A DNA stretch of 64,000 nucleotides from Mycolicibacter arupensis (GTDB lineage: Bacteria > Actinomycetota > Actinomycetes > Mycobacteriales > Mycobacteriaceae): the NCBI RefSeq assembly GCF_002086515.1, contig NZ_MVHH01000014.1, positions 1 through 64,000 of the forward strand, written 5' to 3'. Positions 27,307-35,811 of the stretch are shown here, one piece after another. The translations under genes and the position numbers were made by a program. The notes under the pieces were generated by a model that made no database searches, was not told the origin of the DNA, and saw only the letters and a program-made list of their open reading frames with translations. Position 1 is the stretch's first letter. Every line of letters begins with the position of its first letter.

Positions 27307-27350
27307 TCAGCTTTACCCATTAGAGAATCGTTTCCCGAAAGGATCCCGTC

Positions 27351-27887
27351 ATGACGCACTTCACCCCCGTCGAACCCGACACCGCCACCGGGGAGGCGGC
27401 CACATTGCTGACCCAGGTCACCAAGTCCATGGGCCGGGCCCCCAACATGACCAAGGCGATGGCCAACAGCCCCACCCTGCTGCGCAGTTATCTGGCCCTG
27501 TCCGGAGCGGTGGCCGGTGGCACGCTGCGGCCCGAGGTGCGCGAGCGTCTGGCGATCTCCACCGCCCAGCTCAACGGCTGCGAATACTGCCTGTCGGCGC
27601 ACACCTTCGTCGGCGGCAGTGTGGCCAAGATCGACGCAGGCGAACTCGACGCGGCACGCCGGGCCGAGTCCGCTGACAGTCATATCGCCGCACTGCTGGC
27701 CCTGTCGGCCACGATCGCGGCCAACGCCGGGGACGTCGACGTCGCCGAACTCGATGCCGCGCGTGCGGCGGGAGTCACCGATGAGGAGATCGGCGAACTG
27801 GTCGCCCACCTGGCACTGAACACCTTGACCAACTACTTCAATGTGCTGGCGCGAGTCGACAATGATTGGCCCGCGGTCGCGCTGTGA
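27351..27887 (+). CDS. AhpD-like / carboxymuconolactone decarboxylase family protein
   Basis: This is a 178-residue all-helical protein of the CMD/AhpD superfamily. The redox motif CEYCLSAH gives the paired cysteines and histidine of the AhpD peroxidase core. The N-terminal segment [20 protein letters not shown] is shared with many CMD proteins found in stress operons. It probably reduces peroxides or a small thiol-linked substrate. The ATG at 27351 follows GAAAGGA. It is divergent from the CGNR regulator, and an 18-bp duplication spans its stop codon. Confidence 0.88.
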   Translation: MTHFTPVEPDTATGEAATLLTQVTKSMGRAPNMTKAMANSPTLLRSYLALSGAVAGGTLRPEVRERLAISTAQLNGCEYCLSAHTFVGGSVAKIDAGELDAARRAESADSHIAALLALSATIAANAGDVDVAELDAARAAGVTDEEIGELVAHLALNTLTNYFNVLARVDNDWPAVAL

Positions 27888-27916
27888 GCCCCAAAGAAGC
27901 TGTGAGCCCCAAAGAA
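27881..27916. repeat. 18-bp perfect tandem duplication across a stop codon
   Basis: The unit gctgtgagccccaaagaa occurs at 27881-27898 and again at 27899-27916. The first copy contains the last sense codon and TGA stop of the AhpD-like gene. The second copy supplies the leader of the next gene, whose ribosome-binding site (AAAGGG) follows directly. The duplication increases the spacing between the two genes without altering either protein. Confidence 0.85.
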
Positions 27917-27925
27917 AGGGACACC

Positions 27926-28393
27926 ATGTCCGAACAACGCCCGCCCGTGCCACCGTTCGACACCGCCAGTGCGCTGGCCAAAGTGCAAGCCGCCGAGGAT
28001 GCCTGGAACACCCGCGATCCCCACCACGTCAGCCTGGCCTACAGCCCAGACTCGGTGTGGCGCAACCGCGACCATTTCCTCACCGGCCGCACCGAGATCG
28101 TCGCCTTCCTCACCGCCAAGTGGGAACGCGAACTGGACTACGTCCTGCGCAAGAGCCTGTGGGATTTCCACGACAACCGGATCGCGGTGCGGTTTCAGTA
28201 CGAATGGCACGACGCGTCCGGCCAGTGGTTCCGTAGCTATGGAAATGAGCTGTGGGAGTTCGACGAGAACGGCCTGATGCGCCGCCGCGAGGCCAGCATC
28301 AACGACGTCGCGATCGCCGAATCTGCACGCCGCTACTTCGGTCCGCGGCCCGAGGGCGAACGCGGCCCGGGGCACGACATCCCGGTCGCCTAG
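27926..28393 (+). CDS. DUF1348 / NTF2-like protein
   Basis: This is a 155-residue protein of the DUF1348 group of NTF2-like folds. Recognisable segments are [36 protein letters not shown] and the C-terminal [16 protein letters not shown]. The family is related to SnoaL-like cone-shaped proteins; no activity is established. The ATG at 27926 has AAAGGG seven bases upstream. It lies 38 bases after the AhpD-like gene and is probably in its operon. Its stop shares the bases CTAG with the stop of the convergent DUF3556 gene. Confidence 0.85.
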   Translation: MSEQRPPVPPFDTASALAKVQAAEDAWNTRDPHHVSLAYSPDSVWRNRDHFLTGRTEIVAFLTAKWERELDYVLRKSLWDFHDNRIAVRFQYEWHDASGQWFRSYGNELWEFDENGLMRRREASINDVAIAESARRYFGPRPEGERGPGHDIPVA

Positions 28394-30129
28394 GGGGACG
28401 GCCTGCCGGCCGTGTCGACATAGGCCGGCAGGTCGTCCTGCCAAGGCTGGCGTGCCACCATGTCGGCCACCTTGACGTGCCCGCGTTCGAACTCTCCGGT
28501 GGCGGCGTCCACCAGCCGGTAGGCCTGGGTCTGACGGTGGATCGGCTGCGCGTCGAGGATCACCACCCGCACCTCCCCCGGCTCGAATCCGCAACGCTGC
28601 TGCAACGCCTCGATCAGCTGCTCGTTGGTCATATGGCCGTCGCCGAAGTTCCAGCCGATCGCGGTGGAACAGATCCGTTCCCCGTCGGTCAGGGTGTAGT
28701 CGCTCTCGTCGCCGTCGGCCATGGCCCGGTGCGCCAGGCTGAACAACGCCTTGCCGTGAGTGTTGAAGCCGCGGAACGCATAACCCATATAGATCGGGAT
28801 CTGGGCGGCCTCGGCGCTGCCGTAGAAGCGCTCCAGCTGTGCGGCGGGCATGCTGGCGATCGCGACGATTCCCCGGGCGATCTTCTCTTCGGCCGAGGGC
28901 TTGACGCACCACAGCGTGGTGTCCCAGTTGCCGGCGTAGTAGCGCATCCCGGGCAGGAACGACACCTTGTTCGGGAAGAGATTGCCCAGCACCACCGTGC
29001 CCGCGCTGACCGCGAACAGCAGTGCCACCGCCAGCGGATTGTTCACGTCGGACAGCCCCAGTTCGGCGTGTCCGACGAACAGGGACAGCACGCCGAAGAT
29101 CATGAAGACGTTCCACTCCAACGGCACCCCCATCGGAATGGCCGCCAGGATGCCCAGGTGGAAGCAGACCATCACGAACGCCGCGATCGCGGTGGGCAGA
29201 CCGCCATGGCTGAAGAACAGGGCCAGGGGAACCAGCATCTCGATCGCCGTGCTCACGTGCGCCAGCGTCTTGGACGGCCAGCCGGGTCGCAGGTCTTCGG
29301 GGAAGTCCTTGAAGAACCGGCGCTTGAGCGCCTTCGGGCGGATCAGCGGATTGTTACTCATCATCGTCGAGATCACGAACGGGAAGTGCCGGTTGAGCTT
29401 CGAGGTCGCCGCGCCCATCCAGATCACCATGAAGATGGCCTTGGCCGCGATGATCATGTCGACGCCGCTGAACAGGAACGCGGTGGCCAGCGGCGCGTAC
29501 ACCTCACCGCGGGCAGCCAAGAAGATCACCTTGTCCCGCAGGCCGATCACCGCCAGGATCCCCAGAATCGTCAGGATCTGCCAGTGCGGCAACACCCCGA
29601 CGTCGGTGTGCAGCGCCGCGATGGGACCGGTCCCATCGGAGACCAGCGCCACCAGCAGCGCCACCAGCAGCGCCGCATACAGTGCGGCGTCCAGCGGGGT
29701 GCGGGCGGTGCCGGAGGTCAGCGGGATACGCCGCGGCCACGGTGGAAGCCGAATGGTGCCGGGCCGCAGCCAGTACAGGATCGACCCCATGGGCGGGAAG
29801 AACCGGTTGTTGAGCGGGCCGAAGCCACAGCCCAGACCGATCACCTCGAACAACATCGTGTAGAGCACGACCTTCTCGAACACGATCGGTTCGCTCCACC
29901 ACTGCCGCACCTCGGTGAAACCGTCGATGCCCGCGGTGGCCAGTGCGAACAGCCAGGCGCCCAGAATGTAGAGGCCGATCTTGAACACGTAGAACAGATG
30001 CAGCACCACCGGCGTGCCGAAGCCCACCTCGGCCCAGTGCCGAGCCATCGGCCGGATCTTCTCGCTACGGGTGCCCTTGCTCCATTCCGCGAAGTCGACA
30101 ACGGGCAGTTCAGGCTTGAGAAATCCCAT
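28390..30129 (-). CDS. DUF3556 multi-pass membrane protein
   Basis: This is a 579-residue protein with about nine to eleven membrane spans and a soluble C-terminal part of about 170 residues. I recognise it as the actinobacterial DUF3556 family (opening [20 protein letters not shown], also [13 protein letters not shown]). No catalytic motif is known to me. The ATG at 30129 lies 12 bases after a perfect KstR box, so repression by the cholesterol regulator is expected. The upstream gene on the same strand is a TetR regulator whose stop overlaps that box. A role in sterol or lipid uptake or modification is inferred only from this control. Confidence 0.82.
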   Translation of the reverse strand: MGFLKPELPVVDFAEWSKGTRSEKIRPMARHWAEVGFGTPVVLHLFYVFKIGLYILGAWLFALATAGIDGFTEVRQWWSEPIVFEKVVLYTMLFEVIGLGCGFGPLNNRFFPPMGSILYWLRPGTIRLPPWPRRIPLTSGTARTPLDAALYAALLVALLVALVSDGTGPIAALHTDVGVLPHWQILTILGILAVIGLRDKVIFLAARGEVYAPLATAFLFSGVDMIIAAKAIFMVIWMGAATSKLNRHFPFVISTMMSNNPLIRPKALKRRFFKDFPEDLRPGWPSKTLAHVSTAIEMLVPLALFFSHGGLPTAIAAFVMVCFHLGILAAIPMGVPLEWNVFMIFGVLSLFVGHAELGLSDVNNPLAVALLFAVSAGTVVLGNLFPNKVSFLPGMRYYAGNWDTTLWCVKPSAEEKIARGIVAIASMPAAQLERFYGSAEAAQIPIYMGYAFRGFNTHGKALFSLAHRAMADGDESDYTLTDGERICSTAIGWNFGDGHMTNEQLIEALQQRCGFEPGEVRVVILDAQPIHRQTQAYRLVDAATGEFERGHVKVADMVARQPWQDDLPAYVDTAGRPSP

Positions 30130-30140
30130 GGCCGATAGAC

Positions 30141-30154
30141 TAGAACGTGTTCTA
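30141..30154 (-). promoter_or_regulatory. KstR operator (TAGAACGTGTTCTA)
   Basis: TAGAACGTGTTCTA fits the established mycobacterial KstR consensus TNNAACNNGTTNNA at every position and extends to a perfect 16-bp palindrome CTAGAACGTGTTCTAG. It lies 12 bases ahead of the DUF3556 start and overlaps the stop codon of the TetR gene. KstR derepresses such genes when cholesterol catabolites are present. Confidence 0.85.
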
Positions 30155-30730
30155 GATCTCTGCGCGGAAACCATCTCCCTCGTTCGAAAACGCCGGAGCC
30201 ACGAAGCGTTCCAGAATCTGTTGCTCGGTCCGGGCATCGCCGATCGGCCAGCACAGCAGCGATAGCACCACCCGAACCACCCACTGGGCGGCATCGTGGT
30301 CGTCGTCACCCAGGCCACTGAGATCGCGGGCGAAATCAGCGAGCAGCGGTGAGCCGGCCAGCCGGGTCAGCTCCTGCGTGCCGCGCACCGAACCGACCAT
30401 CAGTTGCCCGAGCGGATCCGCGCGGATGCGCTGCAGCGCCACCGCGATCGCGGCCACCACCCGGTCGGCTCCGCTGCGCCCGGCCACCGCTTCACGCACG
30501 GTGTCCACGATGCGGGCGGCGGCCCGCGCCAATACGGCGTCGCGAATCTCGGCCTTGCCGCCGGCATGCCGGTAGATGGTGGCGCGCGAGCAGTGCACCC
30601 GGTCGCCCAGGACATCGATGTCGAGTGCCTCGAGTCCGTCGCGCATCACCAGATCGGTCGCGGCGGCATAGATGCGCTCCGCTCCCGCGGTGCGACGATC
30701 GGCCCCCACCAGCCAGTCATGGCCCACCAC
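30152..30730 (-). CDS. TetR-family regulator
   Basis: This is a 192-residue regulator with the HTH at residues 30-60 (LGDRVHCSRATIYRHAGGKAEI) and a helical ligand domain behind it. Tandem GTG codons at 30730 and 30727 are possible starts; AGGGAAGGGGG upstream supports them. It is divergent from the P450 gene at 30912, and a 13-base palindrome lies between. Its stop is inside the KstR box of the downstream DUF3556 gene. The likely targets are the P450 and itself. Confidence 0.85.
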   Translation of the reverse strand: MVGHDWLVGADRRTAGAERIYAAATDLVMRDGLEALDIDVLGDRVHCSRATIYRHAGGKAEIRDAVLARAAARIVDTVREAVAGRSGADRVVAAIAVALQRIRADPLGQLMVGSVRGTQELTRLAGSPLLADFARDLSGLGDDDHDAAQWVVRVVLSLLCWPIGDARTEQQILERFVAPAFSNEGDGFRAEI

Positions 30731-30758
30731 GTGACGCCCCCTTCCCTTGAAACGACTA

Positions 30759-30771
30759 TCTCAGCCTGAGA
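30759..30771. promoter_or_regulatory. Candidate TetR operator (TCTCAG-C-CTGAGA)
   Basis: The 13-base palindrome tctcagcctgaga lies about 30 bases upstream of the TetR start and 140 bases upstream of the divergent P450 start. Its place and symmetry suit an autoregulatory TetR operator. Nothing else in this gap looks like a regulator site. Confidence 0.5.
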
Positions 30772-30911
30772 CAGAACTCGCACCAATTCTCACCAAGTGG
30801 GCAGGTACCACCTCCCCCGTGAGACAACCGCCCACCAGCGGCCACGCACGGGGCTGTCAACTTTGCCCAGCCCCATTGACGCCGCCGGCTCACCCCGCAC
30901 AACCTGGTGCG

Positions 30912-32129
30912 ATGACGGTGGGAACACAGCAGCTGGGCGTGAGCCTGTTCGATGACGCTTACCTGCAGCAGCCGTACCCGCTGTATGACCGCATGCTGGC
31001 CGCAGGCCCGGTGCATCGGATCGGGGAATCCGGTTTCTCCGCGGTGTGCGGCTGGGACACGGTGGCCGACGCCGTCGCACGTCCCGACGACTTCTCGTCG
31101 AATCTGACCGGGACCATGCTGTATCAGCCCGACGGCACGGTGGGCACGTTCGCAATGGACGGGCTGGGCGGGCCCACCCAGGTGCTGGCCACCGCCGATG
31201 ATCCGGCGCACGCGGCGCACCGCAAGATGCTGGTGGGGCGGCTGGCGGCCAAGCGCATCCGCACCCTGGAGACGGTGGTCGCCGACACCATGGATCGGTT
31301 GTGGCACGAGGGCCTGCACGACGGGGGCATCGAGTGGATGAGTTCCGTCGCCAACCGGCTGCCGATGCTGATCGTCGCGCGCCTGATCGGTGTGCCCGAG
31401 GAGGACGTCGACCAGCTGATGCGCTGGGCCTACGCGGGCACCCAGCTGTTGGAGGGTCTGGGCACCACCGAAGACTTGGCGGCCGCCGGTGTCGCGGTGA
31501 TGGAGCTCTCGGGTTACATCGGCGACCACTTCGGGCGGGCCGCCCGTGATCCGGGCGACAACCTGCTCGGCGACGTGGCCACCGCCTGCGCCACCGGTGC
31601 CCTCGACACCGTCGCCGCGCAGGTCATGATGATCACCTTGTTCAGCGCCGGCGGCGAGTCGACCGCGTCGCTGATCGGTTCGGCGGCCTGGATTCTGGCG
31701 ACCAGACCGGAGATCCAGCGCCGGGTCCGCGACTCCCCCGAGCTGCTGGGAACGTTCCTGGAGGAGGTATTGCGCTACGAACCGCCGTTTCGGGGTCACT
31801 ACCGGCACGTTCGGCACGACACCGTTCTCTCCGGGGTGCAGCTACGCGCCGGGGAGCGGCTCCTGCTGCTGTGGGGCGCCGCCAACCGGGACCCCGCCCG
31901 CTTCGCCCAACCCAACGAGTTTCGGCTGGACCGCGGCGGCGTGGGCCATCTGGCCTTCGGCCGGGGCGCGCACTTCTGCGTCGGCGCAACCCTGGCCCGG
32001 ATGGAGGCCCGAATCGTGATCGGCCAACTGCTGGAACGCACCTCGCACCTCGGGCTCTCCGAGGCCGGCCGGTGGTTGCCCAGCCTGCTGGTTCGGCGAC
32101 TCGAGCGCCTGGGGCTCACCGTCGACTGA
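30912..32129 (+). CDS. Cytochrome P450
   Basis: This is a 405-residue soluble bacterial P450. The heme-binding loop is FGRGAHFCVGATLAR with Cys356 as the thiolate ligand. The K-helix ExxR is in EEVLRYE, and the I-helix reads LFSAGGESTAS, where the usual acid-alcohol pair is Glu-Ser rather than Asp/Glu-Thr. It needs a ferredoxin and reductase that are not encoded nearby. The ATG at 30912 is chosen; the frame is open upstream without protein-like sequence. The substrate is unknown; the nearby KstR box raises the possibility of a sterol-related function. Confidence 0.9.
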   Translation: MTVGTQQLGVSLFDDAYLQQPYPLYDRMLAAGPVHRIGESGFSAVCGWDTVADAVARPDDFSSNLTGTMLYQPDGTVGTFAMDGLGGPTQVLATADDPAHAAHRKMLVGRLAAKRIRTLETVVADTMDRLWHEGLHDGGIEWMSSVANRLPMLIVARLIGVPEEDVDQLMRWAYAGTQLLEGLGTTEDLAAAGVAVMELSGYIGDHFGRAARDPGDNLLGDVATACATGALDTVAAQVMMITLFSAGGESTASLIGSAAWILATRPEIQRRVRDSPELLGTFLEEVLRYEPPFRGHYRHVRHDTVLSGVQLRAGERLLLLWGAANRDPARFAQPNEFRLDRGGVGHLAFGRGAHFCVGATLARMEARIVIGQLLERTSHLGLSEAGRWLPSLLVRRLERLGLTVD

Positions 32130-32153
32130 TGGGCCCCTCGCCCACTGCGCCCC

Positions 32154-33275
32154 TCAGAGTGCGCGCTGCGGGCTTCCCGAGTAGGCGCTCAACGGGCGGA
32201 TCAGCGCGTTGGACGCGGTCTGCTCGATGATGTGCGCGGTCCATCCGGTGATGCGGCTCATCACGAACAGCGGCGTGAACATCGGGATGTCAAAGCCCAT
32301 CAGGTAATAGGCCGGCCCGGTCGGGAAGTCCAGGTTGGGCTTGATCCCGGTGGCGGCGAACATCTCGGTCTCCAGGATCCGATAGATATCCAACCAGCGC
32401 TGACCGTCCTTGGCCGCCGCGATCCGCTCCAGGGCCGCCTTCATGGTGGGCACCCGCGAGTCACCGTGCTTGTACACCCGGTGACCGAAGCCCATCACCT
32501 TGTCCTTGCGGGACAGCTTGCCGTGCAACCACTCCGCGGCCTTGCCGGGCTCACCGATCTCGATCATGTCGTGCATGACCGCCTCGTTGGCCCCGCCGTG
32601 CAACGAGCCCTTGAGCGCACCGATGGCCGCCGTGACGGCACTGTAGATGTCGGACTGGGTGGAGGTGACCACCCGCGCCGCGAAGGTGGAGGCGTTGAAG
32701 CTGTGCTCGGCATACAGCGTCATGGACTGCTCGAAGGCCGACACGATCACCGGGTCGGGCACCTCGCCGAAGCACATCCGCAGGAAGTTCTCCGCATAGC
32801 CCAGGTGGCTGTGCGGGGCGATCGGGGCCAGGCCACGGCGGCGACGCATGTCGGCGGCCACGATGGTGGGCAGCACCGCGAACATCCGCAGCGCCTTGGC
32901 GAAGTTCGCCGACTCGGAGGGGTCGTCCTCCTCTGCGTCTTCGGCACCCAGGTAGCTGATCGCGGTGCGCACCACGTCCATCGGGTGGCAGTTCTCGGGG
33001 AGCTTGTCCACCAGCGACAGCAGCGACCGGTCGGCGCGCCGAGCGGCACGCTCGCGCTGACAGAACAACGCCAGCTCGGCGTCGGTGGGCAGCTCACCGT
33101 GCCAGAGCAGGTAGGCGACCTGCTCGAAGCTGCAGTGCGCGGCCAGGTCCTGCACCGGGTATCCGCGGTAGGTCAGGGAGTTGGTCTCGGGAACCACCTT
33201 GGAGATCGAGGTGGTGTCCACGACGACACCGGCCAGGCCCTTGCGGATCTCCGGTTCTGCGGGGGCGACGGTCAT
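32154..33275 (-). CDS. prpC: 2-methylcitrate synthase
   Basis: This is a 373-residue citrate-synthase-family enzyme. The catalytic histidines are in GSLHGGANEAVM and GFGHRVYKHGDSR, and the aspartate is in IKPNLDFPTGPAYY. It condenses propionyl-CoA with oxaloacetate in the methylcitrate cycle. The ATG at 33275 with AGGAGCG upstream overlaps the prpB stop (ATGA). It is the last gene of prpD-prpB-prpC and corresponds to M. tuberculosis Rv1131. Confidence 0.95.
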   Translation of the reverse strand: MTVAPAEPEIRKGLAGVVVDTTSISKVVPETNSLTYRGYPVQDLAAHCSFEQVAYLLWHGELPTDAELALFCQRERAARRADRSLLSLVDKLPENCHPMDVVRTAISYLGAEDAEEDDPSESANFAKALRMFAVLPTIVAADMRRRRGLAPIAPHSHLGYAENFLRMCFGEVPDPVIVSAFEQSMTLYAEHSFNASTFAARVVTSTQSDIYSAVTAAIGALKGSLHGGANEAVMHDMIEIGEPGKAAEWLHGKLSRKDKVMGFGHRVYKHGDSRVPTMKAALERIAAAKDGQRWLDIYRILETEMFAATGIKPNLDFPTGPAYYLMGFDIPMFTPLFVMSRITGWTAHIIEQTASNALIRPLSAYSGSPQRAL

Positions 33276-34189
33276 TGGGACGCTCCTAACGTGAAGTTGA
33301 AGATGTCGTCGTCGAACTGGTTGTATTCGGCGTAACGCAGCAGCTCGTAGAGCCGACTGCGGTGCTGCATCTGGTCCAGAAGTCCGGATTGCGTTCCCGC
33401 GCTGTCGATTTCCCGCAGACCGACCTCGACGGCGCGCATCGCCAGCCGCAAGGTGGTGACGGGATAGATGACCGCGTTGTAGCCCAGGTCGCCCAGTTGC
33501 GCGGCAGTCAACAGTTCGGACTTGCCGAACTCGGTCATGTTGGCCAGCAGCGGGGTAGTGACTGCGGCACGGAACTTTTCGAAGTCGGCCGGGGTGTACA
33601 GCGCCTCGGTGAAGATCAGGTCCGCCCCGGCGTCGGCGTAGGCCTTGGCTCGATCGATCGCAGAGTCCAATCCTTCGATGCCGGCCGCATCGGTGCGGGC
33701 GCAGATGATGAAGTTCGGGTCGCGGCGCGCGGCTACGGCGGCGCGCAGGCGCTTGATCATCTCGCTGGTCGGCACGACGGCTTTGCCGTCGAGGTGACCG
33801 CAGCGTTTGGGGTTGACCTGGTCTTCGAGGTGGCATCCGGCCAGCCCGGCGTCTTCGAGCACCGTGATGGTGCGCGCGGCGCTCATCGGCTCACCAAAGC
33901 CGGTGTCGGCATCGATGAACGTCGGCAGGTTGATTGCGGCGGCAATCTGCGCGCCGCGACCAGCCACCTCAGTCAGCGTGGTCAGCCCGATGTCGGGCAG
34001 CCCCAGGTCGGCCGAGAGCACCGCACCGGAGACGTAGACCCCCTCGAAGCCGATCTCGGCGATCAGCTTGGCGACCAGCGGCGAGAACGCGCCGGGAATC
34101 CGTTGTAACTGACCGGACTCCAGGCCGGCCCGAAGCGCCGCCCGCTTTTCTGACGGGGCCGCGGTGGCCCCGATCAGACCGCTACTCAC
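33272..34189 (-). CDS. prpB: 2-methylisocitrate lyase
   Basis: This is a 305-residue isocitrate-lyase-superfamily enzyme. The active-site loop reads [11 protein letters not shown] with the catalytic Cys130; the KRCGH form marks methylisocitrate lyases rather than isocitrate lyases. [10 protein letters not shown] carries the metal-binding aspartates. It cleaves methylisocitrate to pyruvate and succinate. The GTG start overlaps the prpD stop by four bases and its own stop overlaps prpC, so the three genes are tightly coupled. M. tuberculosis has no prpB and uses Icl instead; M. smegmatis, as I recall, has the three-gene form. Confidence 0.95.
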   Translation of the reverse strand: MSSGLIGATAAPSEKRAALRAGLESGQLQRIPGAFSPLVAKLIAEIGFEGVYVSGAVLSADLGLPDIGLTTLTEVAGRGAQIAAAINLPTFIDADTGFGEPMSAARTITVLEDAGLAGCHLEDQVNPKRCGHLDGKAVVPTSEMIKRLRAAVAARRDPNFIICARTDAAGIEGLDSAIDRAKAYADAGADLIFTEALYTPADFEKFRAAVTTPLLANMTEFGKSELLTAAQLGDLGYNAVIYPVTTLRLAMRAVEVGLREIDSAGTQSGLLDQMQHRSRLYELLRYAEYNQFDDDIFNFTLGASQ

Positions 34190-35691
34190 CGGAAGATCCC
34201 TTCCGGGGTCGCGGGCGCCTGGTCCAGCACCGACTGCGCGACGACGATGTTCAGGCCGTTCAGCTCAGCGCCGCTGAGCCCCGCCAGACCCTCGGCGGCA
34301 GCCAGGAAGCGCTCCTGCTCCGCGGTGCTCACCACGCCCTCGGCGAGCTCGACGAACTTGCCGATGTACTGCTTGCGCTCGAACGGCCGTGCTCCCAGCG
34401 GGTGGGCGTCGGCGATCGCCAGCTCGTCGGTGATCACTTCGCCGCTGGCCAGGGTCACTTCGGCGCGCGCACCGAAGGCCTTCTCGTTCGGGTCGATCGA
34501 GTGGTAGCGCCGGGTCCACTCCGGGTCCTCGACGGTGGAGATCTTGCGCCACAACGCGATGGTCTCGGGCCGGTGCGCACGCTCGGGGCTGTAGGACCGC
34601 ACGTGGTGCCAGCTGCCGTCCTCCAGAGCTACGGCGAAGATGTACATCAGCGAGTGGTCGAGGGTCTCGCGCGAGGCGTCCGGGTCGAACTTCTGCGGGT
34701 CGTTGGACCCGGTGCCGATCACGTAGTGGGTGTGGTGGCTGGTGTGCAGCACGATGGTGGCCACCTGGCTCAGGTCGCCGATCCGCTCACGCAGGCGCTT
34801 CGCCAGGTCGATCAGGGCCTGGCTCTGGTACTCCGCGGAGTACTCCTTGGTGTAGGTGTCCAGGATGGCGCGCTTGGCCTCACCGGGGCCGGGCAGCGGC
34901 ACCTGGTAGGTGTGGTCCTTGCCCGAGAGCATCCAGGCGATGACACCGTCTTCGCCCTCCCAGATGGGAGCCGGTGCACCCTCACCGCGCATCGCCCGGT
35001 CGACGGCCTCGATACCGACCTTGCCGGCCCACGCCGGTGCGTAGGCCTTCCAGCTGGAGATCGAGCCCTTGCGGGACTGGCGGGTGGCGGTGGTCAGGTG
35101 CAACGCCTGACCGACGGCCTGGTAGATCACCTCGGGGTCGAGCTTGAGCATGGTGCCGATGCCGGCGGCCACCGACGGCCCAAGGTGGGCGACGTGGTCG
35201 ATCTTGTGCTCGTGCAGGCAGATTCCCTTGACCAGGTCCACCTGGACCTCGTAGGCGGTGGCCAGGCCGCGGATCAGGTCGTCACCGGAGAGTCCGAGCT
35301 GCTGGGCGACGGCCACCAGCGGCGGGATGTTGTCGCCGGGGTGCGAGTACTCCGCAGCCAGGAAGGTGTCGTGGAAGTCCAGCTCGCGTACCGCGGTGCC
35401 GTTGGCCCAGGCGGCCCACTCGGCCGAGTAGCTGCCTTCGATGCCGAAGACCTGGGCGCCCGGCGTGGAGGGGTGTGCCTGCGCCTGGCGGCGGGCCACC
35501 GTCACCGGCCGGCGCAGCACCGACGCGGCACTGACCGACGCGTTGTCGATGATCCGGTTGATCACCATGGCCGCGGTGTCCTCCGGCACGGCCACCGGGT
35601 CGGCGGCCACCTGAGCGATCTTCCAAGCGAGGTGTTCTTCCCGGGGGAATTCATCGGCACTGCGGCGGGTCTTCACGTCATGTAGCTGCAT
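34186..35691 (-). CDS. prpD: 2-methylcitrate dehydratase
   Basis: This is a 501-residue MmgE/PrpD-family dehydratase. Typical segments are [22 protein letters not shown] and [20 protein letters not shown]. It converts 2-methylcitrate to 2-methyl-cis-aconitate. The ATG at 35691 ([11 protein letters not shown]) is taken as the start; an in-frame start six codons earlier is less likely. It is the first gene of the operon and is divergent from prpR, with two palindromes between the start codons. It corresponds to Rv1130. Confidence 0.95.
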   Translation of the reverse strand: MQLHDVKTRRSADEFPREEHLAWKIAQVAADPVAVPEDTAAMVINRIIDNASVSAASVLRRPVTVARRQAQAHPSTPGAQVFGIEGSYSAEWAAWANGTAVRELDFHDTFLAAEYSHPGDNIPPLVAVAQQLGLSGDDLIRGLATAYEVQVDLVKGICLHEHKIDHVAHLGPSVAAGIGTMLKLDPEVIYQAVGQALHLTTATRQSRKGSISSWKAYAPAWAGKVGIEAVDRAMRGEGAPAPIWEGEDGVIAWMLSGKDHTYQVPLPGPGEAKRAILDTYTKEYSAEYQSQALIDLAKRLRERIGDLSQVATIVLHTSHHTHYVIGTGSNDPQKFDPDASRETLDHSLMYIFAVALEDGSWHHVRSYSPERAHRPETIALWRKISTVEDPEWTRRYHSIDPNEKAFGARAEVTLASGEVITDELAIADAHPLGARPFERKQYIGKFVELAEGVVSTAEQERFLAAAEGLAGLSGAELNGLNIVVAQSVLDQAPATPEGIFR

Positions 35692-35724
35692 ATTCCACAC
35701 CCTACGCACGCCAGATCACCCCCG

Positions 35725-35794
35725 ATACGCACGGGAAATGCGTATTACTGCGTCCTACTTTCCCCAATTTTGCAAACGTTGCGAATGCATTCGC
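35725..35794. promoter_or_regulatory. prpD/prpR divergent promoter with operator palindromes
   Basis: Three sites lie between prpD and prpR. There is an inverted repeat ATACGCA (35725-35731) with TGCGTAT (35739-35745), a TTTGCAAA (35769-35776), and a perfect 14-base palindrome GCGAATGCATTCGC (35781-35794). TTTGCAAA resembles the core of the RamB/PrpR box (AACTTTGCAAA) known from corynebacteria and mycobacteria. The second palindrome ends 17 bases before the prpR start codon, which suits autoregulation, while the first is closer to prpD. Confidence 0.65.
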
Positions 35795-35811
35795 GGGTTA
35801 CGCTCCGTGGC

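Noticed and set aside
33276-33836. N-terminal extension of prpC
   Set aside because: It overlaps prpB in another frame and contains no citrate synthase sequence; the ATG at 33275 has a good ribosome-binding site and ATGA overlap.
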